From Nocardia puris (GTDB lineage: Bacteria > Actinomycetota > Actinomycetes > Mycobacteriales > Mycobacteriaceae): DNA of 64,000 nucleotides. Under the pieces are notes generated by a model that was not told the DNA's origin, did no database searches, and saw only the letters and a program-made list of their open reading frames with translations. Positions 34,401-37,498 of the stretch are shown here, piece after piece. The position numbers and the translations under genes were made by a program. The stretch covers positions 62,001 through 126,000 of the forward strand of contig NZ_QNRE01000006.1 of NCBI RefSeq assembly GCF_003315035.1. Reading direction: 5' to 3'. Numbering within the stretch: position 1 is the stretch's first letter; every line of letters starts with the position of its first letter.

Positions 34401-36328
34401 CCGAACGCACCCGCCACGGCGGCGGCGACCAACTCACCCAGGCTGTGCCCGACCACCGCCACCGGCCGCACACCCCACGACTCCCAGAGGCGTGCCGCCG
34501 CCCACTCCACCGCGAACAGGACCGGCTGCGCGTACTCCGTGCGCGCCAGCGCGACATCGTCGGCGTCGAACAGCAAGTCCCGCAACCGAAGTCCGCCCGC
34601 GAGGACACCTGCCGCACGGTCACAGCGCTCGAACTCGTCGCGGAACACCGGAAATCGCCCGAACAGCGCCCGTCCCATCCCCGCGTACTGCGATCCCTGC
34701 CCCGTGAACAGCACCGTGATGCGCGGCGCGCGTTCGTATTCCGGCACGGGCACCGCCGCGCCCAACGCATCGACGGCCTCCTCCACCGACCGCGCGACCG
34801 CGACGCGCCGCCGGGAGAAATGCTGCCGCCCCAGCGCGGCGGTGGCCGCCACCTCCGGCAACGGGAGATCCCCTGACACCAACCGCGCACGGTAGCGCTC
34901 CGCCGACGCGGCCACCGCGGATTCCGTGCGGGCCGAGAGCACAAGCAGTTCCGGCCGTTCCGGCACCGCTTCCCCGTCCGGAAGCGCGGGCGCCTCCTCC
35001 AGCACGACATGCGCGTTGGTGCCCGCGAACCCGAACGAACTCACCCCGGCCCGGCGCGGCACCGCACCCGACGGCCACGGCACATCCTCGCGTGCGATCT
35101 CGAACGCGCTGCCCGCCAACACGATCCGGGGGTTGACCGTTCCGAATCCGGGCTGCCGAGGGATCGTCCCATGCTCGAACATGAGCACCGTCTTGATCAG
35201 CCCGGCGATACCCGCGGCGGCCTCCAGGTGCCCGATCTGCGCTTTCACCGAACCGATCCGGACCACCGACTCGTCGAGGCGCGCGGGGAACACCTGCGCC
35301 AGCGCCTCGATCTCGATCGGATCACCCAAGGGTGTGCCGGTGCCGTGCGCCTCCAGGTAGTCGATCTGCTCGGCCACGCATCCGGCGTCGGCGAGGGCGG
35401 TGCGCACGAGTTCGGTTTGCGCCACCGGATTCGGCGCGGTCAGCCCGAGGGAACGGCCGTCGTGGTTCACCGCGGAACCCCGGATCACGGCCCGGATGTC
35501 GTCGCCGTCCGCGACGGCGCGCGAGAGCCGCTTCAGCACGACCACCCCGGCGCCCTCGCCGCGCACGTAGCCGTTGGCGGCGGCGTCGAACGGGCGGCAG
35601 TGCCCATCCGGGGAGAGCGCGCCCATGCGCGCGAGCGCCTCGGTGGTGAGCTCGGATTGGAGCAGGTTCACGCCACCCGCGAGCGCGACCTCGCACTCCC
35701 CCGCGCGCAGACTCGTCACCGCCTGGTGCACGGCGACCAGCGACGACGAGCACGCGGTATCGATCGCGACCGCGGGACCGCGCAGGCCGAGCAGGTACGA
35801 CACCCGGCCCGCGACGATGCTCGGCATGGTTCCGGTGAGGGTGTGCGCGTCGACCGAGCGCACCCCGTCCGGGGTGATGGCGCGCTGGTACTCCTGCCAG
35901 CTGACGCCGAGGAACACCCCCGCGCGCGACTCGCCGGCACCGGGCGCCAGGGCCGCGTCTTCCATCGCCTCCCAAGCGACTTCGAGGATCAGCCGCTGCT
36001 GCGGGTCCATCGCGGCGGCCTCGCGCGGCGCGATGCCGAAGAAGTCGGCGTCCAGCACGTCGACCGGTCCGGCGAGCAGTCCGGCCCGCCGGTTCGCCCC
36101 GCGCGGCGCATCGTCGGCGACGGGCACACGGGCGGACGGCGTTTCGACGATGGCGTCGGCGCCCGCGGCCAGCAGCGCCCAGAATCGGTCCGGATCGTCG
36201 ACGCCGCCGGGGAATCGGCACCCCATGCCGATGATCGCGATCGGCTCGCGCCGGGCGGACTCCAGTTCCTCGATGCGACGCAGTGCCTTGGTCAGTACGA
36301 CGCGTAGTTCATACTCCCCGTCCGACAT
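13436..36328 (-). CDS. PKS A: hybrid cis/trans-AT polyketide synthase, modules 1-5a
   Basis: A 7630-residue cytoplasmic type I polyketide synthase. It reads KS1-AT1-DH1-KR1-ACP1, KS2-DH2-ER2-KR2-ACP2, KS3-AT3-DH3-KR3-ACP3, KS4-KR4-ACP4, KS5, followed by a Pro-rich tail of about 180 residues. KS cysteines lie near residues 193, 2210, 4145, 6037 and 7246. Only modules 1 and 3 contain an AT. The start chosen is the ATG at 36328, giving MSDGEYELRVVLTKALRRIE, an N-terminal helix like a PKS docking segment just ahead of KS1. An upstream in-frame ATG at 36373 overlaps the proposed -10 box and is rejected. There is no loading module or KSQ, so an acyl chain must arrive from another protein. The stop overlaps the PKS B start. 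The gene should be transcribed from the promoter at 36369-36398. Confidence 0.95.
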   Translation of the reverse strand: MSDGEYELRVVLTKALRRIEELESARREPIAIIGMGCRFPGGVDDPDRFWALLAAGADAIVETPSARVPVADDAPRGANRRAGLLAGPVDVLDADFFGIAPREAAAMDPQQRLILEVAWEAMEDAALAPGAGESRAGVFLGVSWQEYQRAITPDGVRSVDAHTLTGTMPSIVAGRVSYLLGLRGPAVAIDTACSSSLVAVHQAVTSLRAGECEVALAGGVNLLQSELTTEALARMGALSPDGHCRPFDAAANGYVRGEGAGVVVLKRLSRAVADGDDIRAVIRGSAVNHDGRSLGLTAPNPVAQTELVRTALADAGCVAEQIDYLEAHGTGTPLGDPIEIEALAQVFPARLDESVVRIGSVKAQIGHLEAAAGIAGLIKTVLMFEHGTIPRQPGFGTVNPRIVLAGSAFEIAREDVPWPSGAVPRRAGVSSFGFAGTNAHVVLEEAPALPDGEAVPERPELLVLSARTESAVAASAERYRARLVSGDLPLPEVAATAALGRQHFSRRRVAVARSVEEAVDALGAAVPVPEYERAPRITVLFTGQGSQYAGMGRALFGRFPVFRDEFERCDRAAGVLAGGLRLRDLLFDADDVALARTEYAQPVLFAVEWAAARLWESWGVRPVAVVGHSLGELVAAAVAGAFGPEEGVRLAVVRGRLMQGAPRGAMAALFAAPEDFAEGLAELADSVAIAAVNAPGQFVVSGSASGVRRLRDAAEARGVRAVELPGDTAFHSPLLDPVLDEFERAAADVLGSPRTPAIPLVSNIAGVQVDSLDSRHWRDHARSAVRFADSLRAAEGFDTDLYLEVGPHPVLLGFGRQVLDGDPARWLATMHRAAVDETPTLTSLGEIYRRGGEIDWGAVFPGEVRRRHGLPTYPFERRRYVVSDRAAEVGCAAVAAAAPAGDVPVGSAFDLVGDTVAPAGSVTGPARGAPVPVDSATAQVGRASVPIGGAAAPAYLAEHRYRGWAIVPAAYLAVTALRAVGEGHELRDFAVTRALPVEQLTPPRLSAAADGIEVAFDAGAATALLVRSGADHAADREDSTRAGGSTVRDSDEFYRWCAGFGLEFGSAFRWITGLRGDGARITAQLERPAALAVDPTATLVCLVDAAVQTGLALYERGGAAHLPIGIGRLRLHGAFEGSIARAVATRTGPTVSVRLFDGFGNLVAEMDEITYAATETARTALAVELPRDESAPDSATGTTNAVPIRTVRWRRMAGVGAATTRSWLVFGTGAETVAAGLCSAGQAVRIAARGADRPTSRVLVHGAVAGGFADSAAPATESGAGAGYVAPGSAHESGDAAPSLTPPGSSFGPENLSGHALVYVLSGDAEDPDTAATAVSELLTLVRTAADTVDAGPLFVVTTGATAVLPGDRVRPAADALRGLCAVVRTELPELRCRTIDVPGDELGAAHLVDELRSDAETPEVSLRAGVRYVPVRVQHSPPAPDAAVRPDAAYLITGGFGALGGHVAELLVECGARTLVLVGRNTPGERASATIARARAAGVRIDTVTLDLGDRSALAALIARFGNDLPPLRGILHCAGVTDDAPLIQQTPERVRAVFAGKSRGAWHLHELTAGLPLDLFVLFSSVSAVIGTAGQANYAAANAYLDGLAELRLADGLPAVSIQWGPWAATGMAAALIPTAVAAWHRKGVGLLDPVAGRHILHRLLTARGVYSVHPDPSGLLAPTPTPQVSSTSPMIGATESTAEESLSRPSRAESRFECELDRPAASEPSAMPDAVPSLAQGAEVGFAVESESSAAPGAVRSLAQGAVPESAMETEPTHPSGRLAGAESAMETGAVTLPRLRPAQDPVAGSDTTRQVDPHPESAPVRAHADLTALVERHAAAALGRTDGVPPRTPLRDLGMDSMMAVDLRNTLSDELHVRLPATLLFNHPTVTAVASELAKLVAAGSAESFKPGAQLAPHPPALAASSLTAAAPGAAVADTVDAADGAVPESAAAAAVAVPAAAAFAAALQPAATAPPAAEVAHIAEPDAANVAAVANTADTGTTGMTAAATGTATTAGAVAAPRIVTAAVSAEAPEASVTDPIAIIGVGCRYPGDVHGPDDLWQLLISETDAVSEVPPSRWDVDAYFDADPDADGKTYTRWGGFVHGVEDFDAGFFGISAGEARMLDPQQRLLLEVTWEAVEHAGIPAHAVAGSRTGVFTGLMSQDYAERMARANIAPDAWFGTGNLASVASGRLSYFLGAQGPSLTVDTACSSSLVAVHLAARSLRAGESDLAVACGATVVLTPSLDIYFARARGLAADGRCKSFDARADGVVWSDGAGALILKRLADARRDGDRVLAVIRGTAVNSDGRSQGLSAPNGPAQERVIRAALDDAGIDGDTVDYVEAHGTGTALGDPVEVEAIAATLAEHRPADRPVWIGSVKSNLGHTQAAAGIANIVKVVESLRHEYIPASLHFRTGNPHIDWDRLGVRVADTGRAWARGERVRRAGISAFGISGTNAHIILEEAPSTTDEAREQTAAVPVLHKGSHLLAVSAVNVPALKELSSRYADFLDAHPDTDPRRLCAAANAGRTHFAERVVLLFDDLDQATAGLRAVGSGAAEPGALLRLGASPSEAQDALARRYLGGDEIDWAGEYPDYRGGSLDLPHYPFQRKRHWLDLEDVRQVRGRPAASGEVYELPIVPESFDHHRLHGIPTVPAAWMCARLGDVAAHLPGTWRIERLTLVTPLAVRAASVVGLELTPDDTGYAVVFRSENVDGGVVARAVLRPSAIEVVPYLVGGLREEPGGAAGNLGSDRRHTVLGTVADPWSTYYDRIAAHGLTLGPDHRRGLRFHRSGPNEATAVLRAPTTVDTALLDSCLHGLALTADGTQRNLFLPTAIDRLEILAQPASGTDRLTLRVRITEPGDRVVVGDLTLSDAEGHVLVRADGICLMAAVDPEGVAGTERRNPLVRFDATNSDATRISSPASRIADLLHHIAWEPAEARQSVEATGRWWVLGGGTLGAAIADHLTARDADAVLIETPTESDDPPSDSPLAGLLDAVAGRDERVLPGSPPSPVGVVVAWTGTPIPVLVSTVLRLVTHLAESGAAPRALWLVTTGAQRVVPGDRPDPEQALLWGIGRVLRTEHPELRCRLLDLEHGRLPSTDSLAAALFSSSGEELALRDDRVLSARVAPGLASDDTDYRIQADRSGELDRVRIVSAPRRSPEPGEVQIEVTATGVNSSDVWSARGLRTSGPASLGRECVGRISAVGAKVTGLAIGDRVVALADGSLAGWVNVPRTLVAPAPAHLSDTECATLPIAFASAWCALVDLGNLRRGGRVMVHAPADGFGIAAVQVAVYLGAELVVTPALRRWAAEHGHDLGAVPDWRARDFVADMWDRSGGAGFDVVLSAVTPEFADTGLALLNPRGQLVEVFDAEQVRPVAEGVNVPVGEVEEMRPGLSDAERVRPRTEAELRATVEGRLMRSGPDDGQTYSGVGRAGGAANHAPHQGPHRAGLPRLDLAEIGTDRLGVALARIAALADEGVLRPLPHTVHPAAEAATALRKVWQRDHPGRVVVRSEAAVLPTITDDGTYIVTGAFGGLGAAAVRWLAERGARHLLLVARSAPDETGRSLVNTLRDKGISVVTRQADVGDSAAVAALLGGLPAAGLPPLHGIVHCAGVLDDGVLTGQSWERFQAVLAAKYTAARHFDELTRGDSLRLFLTYSSVAGVLGTPGQANYAAANAALDALAWRRRAEGLPALSVAWGPFADVGMAAGQDALLARLTRAGLPPLTAPDATLALNHFLTTAATAPGVFDFVPDRWYANYPAQPSPSADPSTTRASGGSVDDVSGRGAATRTADQSPGEPRSLSSNHREPGIDHWITVVQQVTMRVLDRSAPLDPDQPLHDNGVDSLTGMELRAALATELGAPLPAALVFDYPTVREIAGLLQRKSRALGDVMGSSKHPVPQPGPLDGIVSTSVTPVPPRGDSRPRTPEPGAAGSFALNQPSADEGERYRGERNRAAGSAPHRAADSADDDPIVIVGMACRFPGGVRTPEQFWQLLRDGRDAVTEVPPERWDIDRFFDPDPAALGTMYTRWGGFLDGVDEFDAEFFGIGAAEARAMDPQQRLLLETAWEAVERSGRAPGGLSGSDAGVFVGLCFSEYPGTRTAALDPAAVGAYSVIGSAPSVAAGRLAYTLGLRGPALTLDTACSSSLVALQSASDSLRAGRCDLALVGGVNLQLAPETTLGFCRIGALSPDGRSRAFGAAASGYVRADGCGVLVVTRLSSARRNGDRVLAVVRGIAVNHDGRSNGLTAPNGSAQRRVLADALSRAGMDPDQIAYVETHGTGTPLGDPIEAGALADVYGVARTHPLLIGSVKSNIGHAEAAAGVAGVIKAVLMLEHGHIPPSLHADPPNPHIPWDSVPLRVATTSHPWPDTTGPRAVGVSSFGMSGTNAHVILSAPEPSYERASGAGPAVATPTGSGAARLLVLSARTETALAELADRWSNTLHSNESRFEDLACTAAVARTHFEHRIAVVAQDAEIAARELTSGTVLRGRVDRAAVPAIGVLFTGQGSQYPGMARGLFESEPVFREALEHCDTVLGPIEDGIGLLDALYGPAADRLERTVFAQPALFAVEWALWCLWRDWGLTPAAVLGHSVGEYVAACAAGAMDPDDALGLVATRGRLMQSLPGDGAMLAVDASATQVESHLGRYPALSVAGYNSPRQIVVAGGRHDLAALREELGHEGIRCAPLPVSHAFHSARMDPILDDLAAAAAHLPATEPALPLVSSVTGTLMTGPFTPRYWADQARQPVRFAPGLEALSERGIGLFLEVGPSATLSVLGRRTLPESATFVPSLHRGTDDATAISTSLGHLYTAGAALHWERVFRGHHARSVPAPTYPFQRQRYWIDAAPSAGARSGLFEGGMARPVRAATSGPEIEFTLTLDAAAPGYLGDHRLGGDIVVPGAWFVTTIYTAAQELTVDHPLALDDFVIVTGLTLTGRHLVHLRFVPEAAGFAVAVSSENPDGRQVHARARLTHETSAAERSSLDDLQARCEDHQDPSNFYAALADSGLHYGPAFRRIIGLRRIDGEALATLSCGEFDGTPTHPVLLDAGLHTLYAAMAPESRAHTWVPVAIDRVIAAATLRRTRYAHVRVFEQGERVVVARVRLLDEEGGPVLTADGVRVMRTTERSDRITTARGSYRMIWRAVDPAPTGPVSGRWLVVSDGPLGSDIASELRSRGAEVAVARPGRGLSFEPNGELRVDLASPAAVRALLAAAGDGHTPISGIVYAPGITGFGPDEATDAVVGALHFTQAAVGAGVGALRVLTRNAQPVEPVENVLPDGAALWGFARSVQLEHPEIGCHVIDYDANTPMSRLVDEVAFGGPAVQSDLPEGVPKTWSEGSVTPSASPGGLPTAESGHSSLEPLASLSTAGSGHTSVGPLESLPSIGAGHSAPPSALRERTQPFGQTALRGERRYVPRLAPETALAPIEPARFAPPAPAPDRTILITGGTGGIGLTLAEWFVNRGARTLVLLSRGASDTDNATIDRLRERARVEVWSADTADRDALAAVLERVSRELAPLDGVVHLAGVRDDGMLTGLDADRVRSVLTPKLHGARHLHDLTAHLPLRFFVLFSSAAGVVGLPGQAAYGAANAYLDALAEARAAAGLPALALAWGPWADTGMVRQLSDTDVARLAARGYGLLLARDALETLGGALDSAASGTLTVLPIDPAAARTPDLPEVLLDLLGPVDNPVGDAPDPLRLPASDPAGASTDLRSELEALVRRCLGLAPDADLDRPLHELGLDSVAAMEIRDDLSRATGHRLPATLAFEYPTPRAVADHLADLGTRAAPGSHRNSTPAPGASVRPPRAESDTVSIGATHLRSDSVSFHRQSDPVGEIPSAAGMHATPDFATAASAAALWTPAVGSGDIAIVGVSGRYPGAPDLDAYWRVLAEARDCVTEIPTERWDHSRYFHPGRHHPHTAYTKWGGFLDDVDCFDPLFFAISPREAEVMDPQERLFLQTAWAAMEDAGYHRGELARVGLRPEDAGVFVGVMWGTYQMFGAEESRLGRGTLPASTFWSIPNRVSHALDLQGPSMAVDTACSSSLSALHLACQSLRTGETRLAVVGGVNLSLHPYKFVALSQGQFASTDGRCRSFGADGDGYVAGEGVGALVLRPLADAEAAGDTIHAVIKGTAVNHGGRVNGFTVPNPTVQAAVIRRALRAGGVDPATVSYIEAHGTGTALGDPIEIAGLAQVFGGAPSTIPLGSVKSNIGHLEAAAGVAALTKVLLQLRHDTIVPSLHSVPPNPNIDFGGTPFVVPDRALAWPVSGGPRRATVSSFGAGGANANVVLEEYVDRRPRTAWHGDQIVPVSARDTERLAAYVADLERFLADRQPDLGDLAFTMQVGRAPGTARAAFVAGDLGELRAELRAWIENRDGARDSARAAADPTVARWLRGERVDWEAVRGSGSRRRISLPTYPFARERYWIPDVVGTEPAAEVLSARADGMENESVPRAHNGTSSAQSAPHRLLVPHWTRADATPGALPAATVIVYDEHTPAAIVTALAATANPARMIRVGTHGVDRADFAAGVERGRAATADGPDYVIDLCDLVPAQAVPSVDFGRIGLYRGLLEARTAPLVLVHLSAGDPSTAPLAGLVAGLAEESRDVRTRTVELTADPVATLDPERLRALLGAEYATDDGAVRVRYRHGVREAADLTEITAGRPGFVIDPARTYVITGGTRGLGAEFAAELVERGARRLAILARDPLPPESDWARISTETGPVAEKVRALLRLRERGATVRTYFGPLTDATALAEFFAGIRAELGPFGGVLHCAGAVSTESPAFVRKTAAGIDAVLAPKLAGTRALAETLAADRPDFFVLFSSVSAVLPSLAVGLSDYAMANAWLDRFAEAQHLAGRPWFRSVNWPSFRDTGFGAAETTAYRATGLPTLTAAEGFDLLDTLLGSGTLPVAMPYTGAPLNLPVRARTARIAQPAVSRSEHRVAPTVSRATPSGAYADLVAVFSDELKLPPERFEGDRRFEEYGADSVLIASAVRRIEELLGEPFDPALVLEYPSLNDLAALLTERYPARYGTNSVPAEGGSNGLRGGRSTEHGNGSPSASEPSTPNVTGRQRFRTFESDAGRRAAEPIAVVGIGCRLPGGDDPESFWRMLAGGGFPVREVDPLRWDPARFYRPNGGGAGTTNSKWGGFVDGIDLFDPGYFGITDEAAWQMDPLQRLLLESAVLATHDAGYHRDELAGRRIGVYAGSRTANYFGRIPVADRHTIVGIGQNFIAARISDHFDWHAANVVLDSACSSSLVAVHLACQALRSGELDAALAGGVEVLLDEMPYVTLAAAGVLSPHGRCATFDQTADGFVPGEGAALMMLKRLDDAVADGDRIYAVLRGSAVGNDGHTMGITTPNMRAQIDVITAALAAAGLSPDDLSYVEAHGTGTMIGDPIELKALATVLGERRDLPPCAVGSVKTNIGHLLSAAGIAGAVKTVLAVHHAALPPSLHCPNLNPRFAFAGSPLRVTRELSPWSPADGRARVAGVSSFGFGGTNAHLIVAQAPAHHAVRNPLPAPAFRKRSFLLPRAESAGPVPVTSGFGSVEPFGSADPRVPLGVPVDRPRGESVTAPLSSEDVPVEARGPVESATGQPAAEPPTGPPSGSLVAQRVPRPAPLESAAPVAASFLRLESLS
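13815..15093 (-). other. PKS module 5, first half: KS at the C-terminus of PKS A
   Basis: KS5 has DSACSSS (Cys about 7246), EAHGTGT and NIGHLLSAAG, so all three catalytic residues are present and it is not a silent KS0. It is the last domain of PKS A; after it comes a disordered Pro/Glu/Ser tail that ends the protein. The matching DH, ACP and KR open PKS B. The KS resembles trans-AT types in the FDWHAANVVLDSACSSS region. Confidence 0.87.
15255..18745 (-). other. PKS module 4: KS-KR-ACP, AT-less (trans-AT type)
   Basis: The KS looks like a trans-AT clade member (DPQERLFLQTAW) with DTACSSS, EAHGTGT and NIGHLEAAAG. Near its end the usual NAH is NAN (GGANANVVLEE). The KR has GGTRGLG at about residue 6668 and SDYAMANAWLD with Tyr about 6834, in the long form with an extra N-terminal subdomain common in trans-AT lines. 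The ACP motif is YGADSVL (Ser about 6981). Expected outcome is a beta-hydroxy unit. Confidence 0.87.
18980..24420 (-). other. PKS module 3: KS-AT-DH-KR-ACP with built-in AT
   Basis: KS has DTACSSS, the AT has GHSVGEY (Ser about 4593) and SHAFHS, a malonyl-type signature. The DH shows HxxxGxxxxP at about His 4890 and DAGLH near 5047. The KR has GGTGGIG near 5441 and GQAAYGAAN with Tyr about 5585, plus an Asp in the LDD-like position (GVRDDG), a B-type hint. The ACP is GLDSVAAM. Expected outcome is a double bond. A repeat-rich linker (GHSS/GHTS/GHSA blocks) precedes the catalytic KR half. Confidence 0.9.
24655..30213 (-). other. PKS module 2: KS-DH-ER-KR-ACP, AT excised, fully reducing
   Basis: The KS has DTACSSS, EAHGTGT and NLGHTQAAAG. 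The KS-AT linker runs straight into the post-AT linker (DEIDWAG, then LPHYPFQRKRHW) with no AT between. The DH has HxxxGxxxxP near residue 2645 and DSCLH near 2812. The ER is of the medium-chain type, but its nucleotide loop reads ADGFG where GGVG is usual (about 3275), and an Arg/Gly-rich insertion of about 70 residues lies at 3380-3450. The KR has GAFGGLG near 3527, LDD and GQANYAAAN (Tyr about 3674). ACP: GVDSLTGM. Full reduction is expected only if the ER works. Confidence 0.87.
30620..36250 (-). other. PKS module 1: KS-AT-DH-KR-ACP with built-in AT
   Basis: The KS has DTACSSS (Cys 193), EAHGTGT and QIGHLEAAAG. The AT has GHSLGEL (Ser about 629) and TAFHSPLL, closest to malonyl-type ATs. 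The DH has HxxxGxxxxP at about His 959 and DAAVQ near 1103. The KR has GGFGALGG near 1451, an Asp pair in GVTDDA, and GQANYAAAN with Tyr about 1596. The ACP (GMDSMMAV, Ser about 1860) follows a long low-complexity linker with in-frame repeats. Expected outcome is a double bond on an incoming acyl chain of unknown origin. Confidence 0.9.
30955..31165. repeat. In-frame degenerate tandem repeats in the KR1-ACP1 linker
   Basis: An 18-base string, CGTCTCCATGGCGGACTC, occurs at 30956-30973 and again at 31010-31027, 54 bases apart. A second pair of related blocks built on TGTGCCAGCGA starts near 31040 and 31112. The spacings are multiples of three, so the repeats encode repeated Ser/Ala/Glu/Met peptide blocks (SLAQGA and ESAMET motifs) in a flexible linker. 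Confidence 0.75.
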
Positions 36329-36368
36329 GAAGCACCACCACACTCTCAGGCCCTGCTTTGTGATCCGC

Positions 36369-36398
36369 AACATACTTCGAGCCCTTGTACAGCGTCAA
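36369..36398 (-). promoter_or_regulatory. Candidate promoter of the PKS operon
   Basis: Read on the minus strand, a -35 box TTGACG (36398-36393) is followed by an 18-base spacer and a -10 box TATGTT (36374-36369). Transcription would start near 36362, leaving a leader of about 35 bases before the ATG at 36328. The ribosome-binding region (GTGTGGTGGTGC) is weak. Five of six -35 and four of six -10 bases match the housekeeping sigma consensus. Confidence 0.6.
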
Positions 36399-37415
36399 CC
36401 GGAAGACACGTGCCCGAAGTTTGCCCGCGCAGCGAACCGGTCAACCGACCATGGCCGAGCGGAATTGCCCGCCTCTCGAAATTGATATCGAAACCTACTC
36501 TGCGCCAACGCAATACGGACATTTTGGACGCGGACGTAGGTACTGCGCAGTACTCCGGCGCGCCACCCGAGCGAGACCAACCGGCATGTGCCACAGCCGA
36601 CTCCGAGCGCTACCGATCGAATAATCGTACGGTCGAACCACTTTCGAGCAATGCTATATGCACATAACTCACATACCGGACTCGGGTGCGCTCTGCATAT
36701 GAGACAGCTCGGACACTCTGTGCGATATGTCCGGAATAAAGTTCCCCAGATGATCATCGGAGCGCCAAGTCTTTTCACACCGAACGCCGAATCCCACACG
36801 TCTCGCCCGGCCGGCAAGACGAGCCCGCGACCGATCCCTCCCCTGCCCGCGACGAATACGTCACCACCTGCTCCACAACCGGGACACCGCGACTCCCGAA
36901 GTCGCCCAACGCAATATCGACGCACGTCCGATCGGTCGATCAGCCACCGCCGCGATCACACCGCGAGGCACAGGTTTTCCGCACCGCTGCGGTCACGGAG
37001 TCACCAATCCGCGCCACGCCGGACTCCGCACCGAATGGCAGGGATCGGACGGAATCAGCACCCGCCCCGACAGGTGTACCAGACTGTCGATCCGCCGGGC
37101 GTCCCGCCGAATCTCCTTCGGCAGTGCGAGAACCCGCGACTCACCGCGTGATGCCCCAATGTTCATGGGCACCAGCAGCCCTAGGGATCCGCCCCTTCTC
37201 AGGCAGTCGAACACCCACCGCGGTCACCTCCACGGCACCGCGAATCCGCGCTCACGGACCGGAAATACGGACCGTCGACCACGGGCGAGACGCCGGCTCG
37301 CGGCCTCCGGACAGCGCGGCGGCGCGAAGTTTACTGAGCCCCCGGAATCGACCCGTGCCCGACATCACCGCAACCGAGGACACACCGCAGTCTCACCGCT
37401 TCGGCAAACACGAAA
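36399..37415. other. Spacer between PKS operon and ftsZ; no gene supported
   Basis: About 1 kb with no credible coding region. The part from roughly 36470 to 36760 is clearly poorer in GC than the genes on either side, with AT-rich words such as those around 36655 and 36710. The open frames that cross it show no recognisable family, no good ribosome-binding site and actinobacteria-unlike composition. The genes expected here after ftsZ in related bacteria (pgeF/yfiH, yggS, sepF) are absent, and I see no remnant of them. Confidence 0.6.
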
Positions 37416-37459
37416 GTCCGGCCCGGTGCCCCCTCGCCGGAGGGGTACACGAGCCGGAC
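37416..37459 (-). terminator. Second terminator-like hairpin downstream of ftsZ
   Basis: GTCCGGC at 37416-37422 pairs with GCCGGAC at 37453-37459, and inside it CCCCTC (37430-37435) pairs with GAGGGG (37440-37445) across a 4-base loop. On the minus strand the structure is followed by TTTCGTGTTT, so it looks like a backup terminator for ftsZ transcripts heading toward the PKS. Confidence 0.6.
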
Positions 37460-37470
37460 CATAGAACACC

Positions 37471-37490
37471 TCTCCCGGAGCGCCGGGAGA
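37471..37490 (-). terminator. Terminator directly after ftsZ
   Basis: A perfect 8-bp stem, TCTCCCGG (37471-37478) with CCGGGAGA (37483-37490), closes a 4-base loop 8 bases beyond the ftsZ stop. A short GGTGTTCT follows on the minus strand. It should end the dcw transcript here and insulate the PKS operon. Confidence 0.75.
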
Positions 37491-37498
37491 CAGCGCAC

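Noticed and set aside
36395..37151. Overlapping open frames on both strands in the PKS-ftsZ spacer
   Set aside because: No family motifs, no ribosome-binding sites, and atypical composition; the minus-strand frame also covers the PKS promoter.
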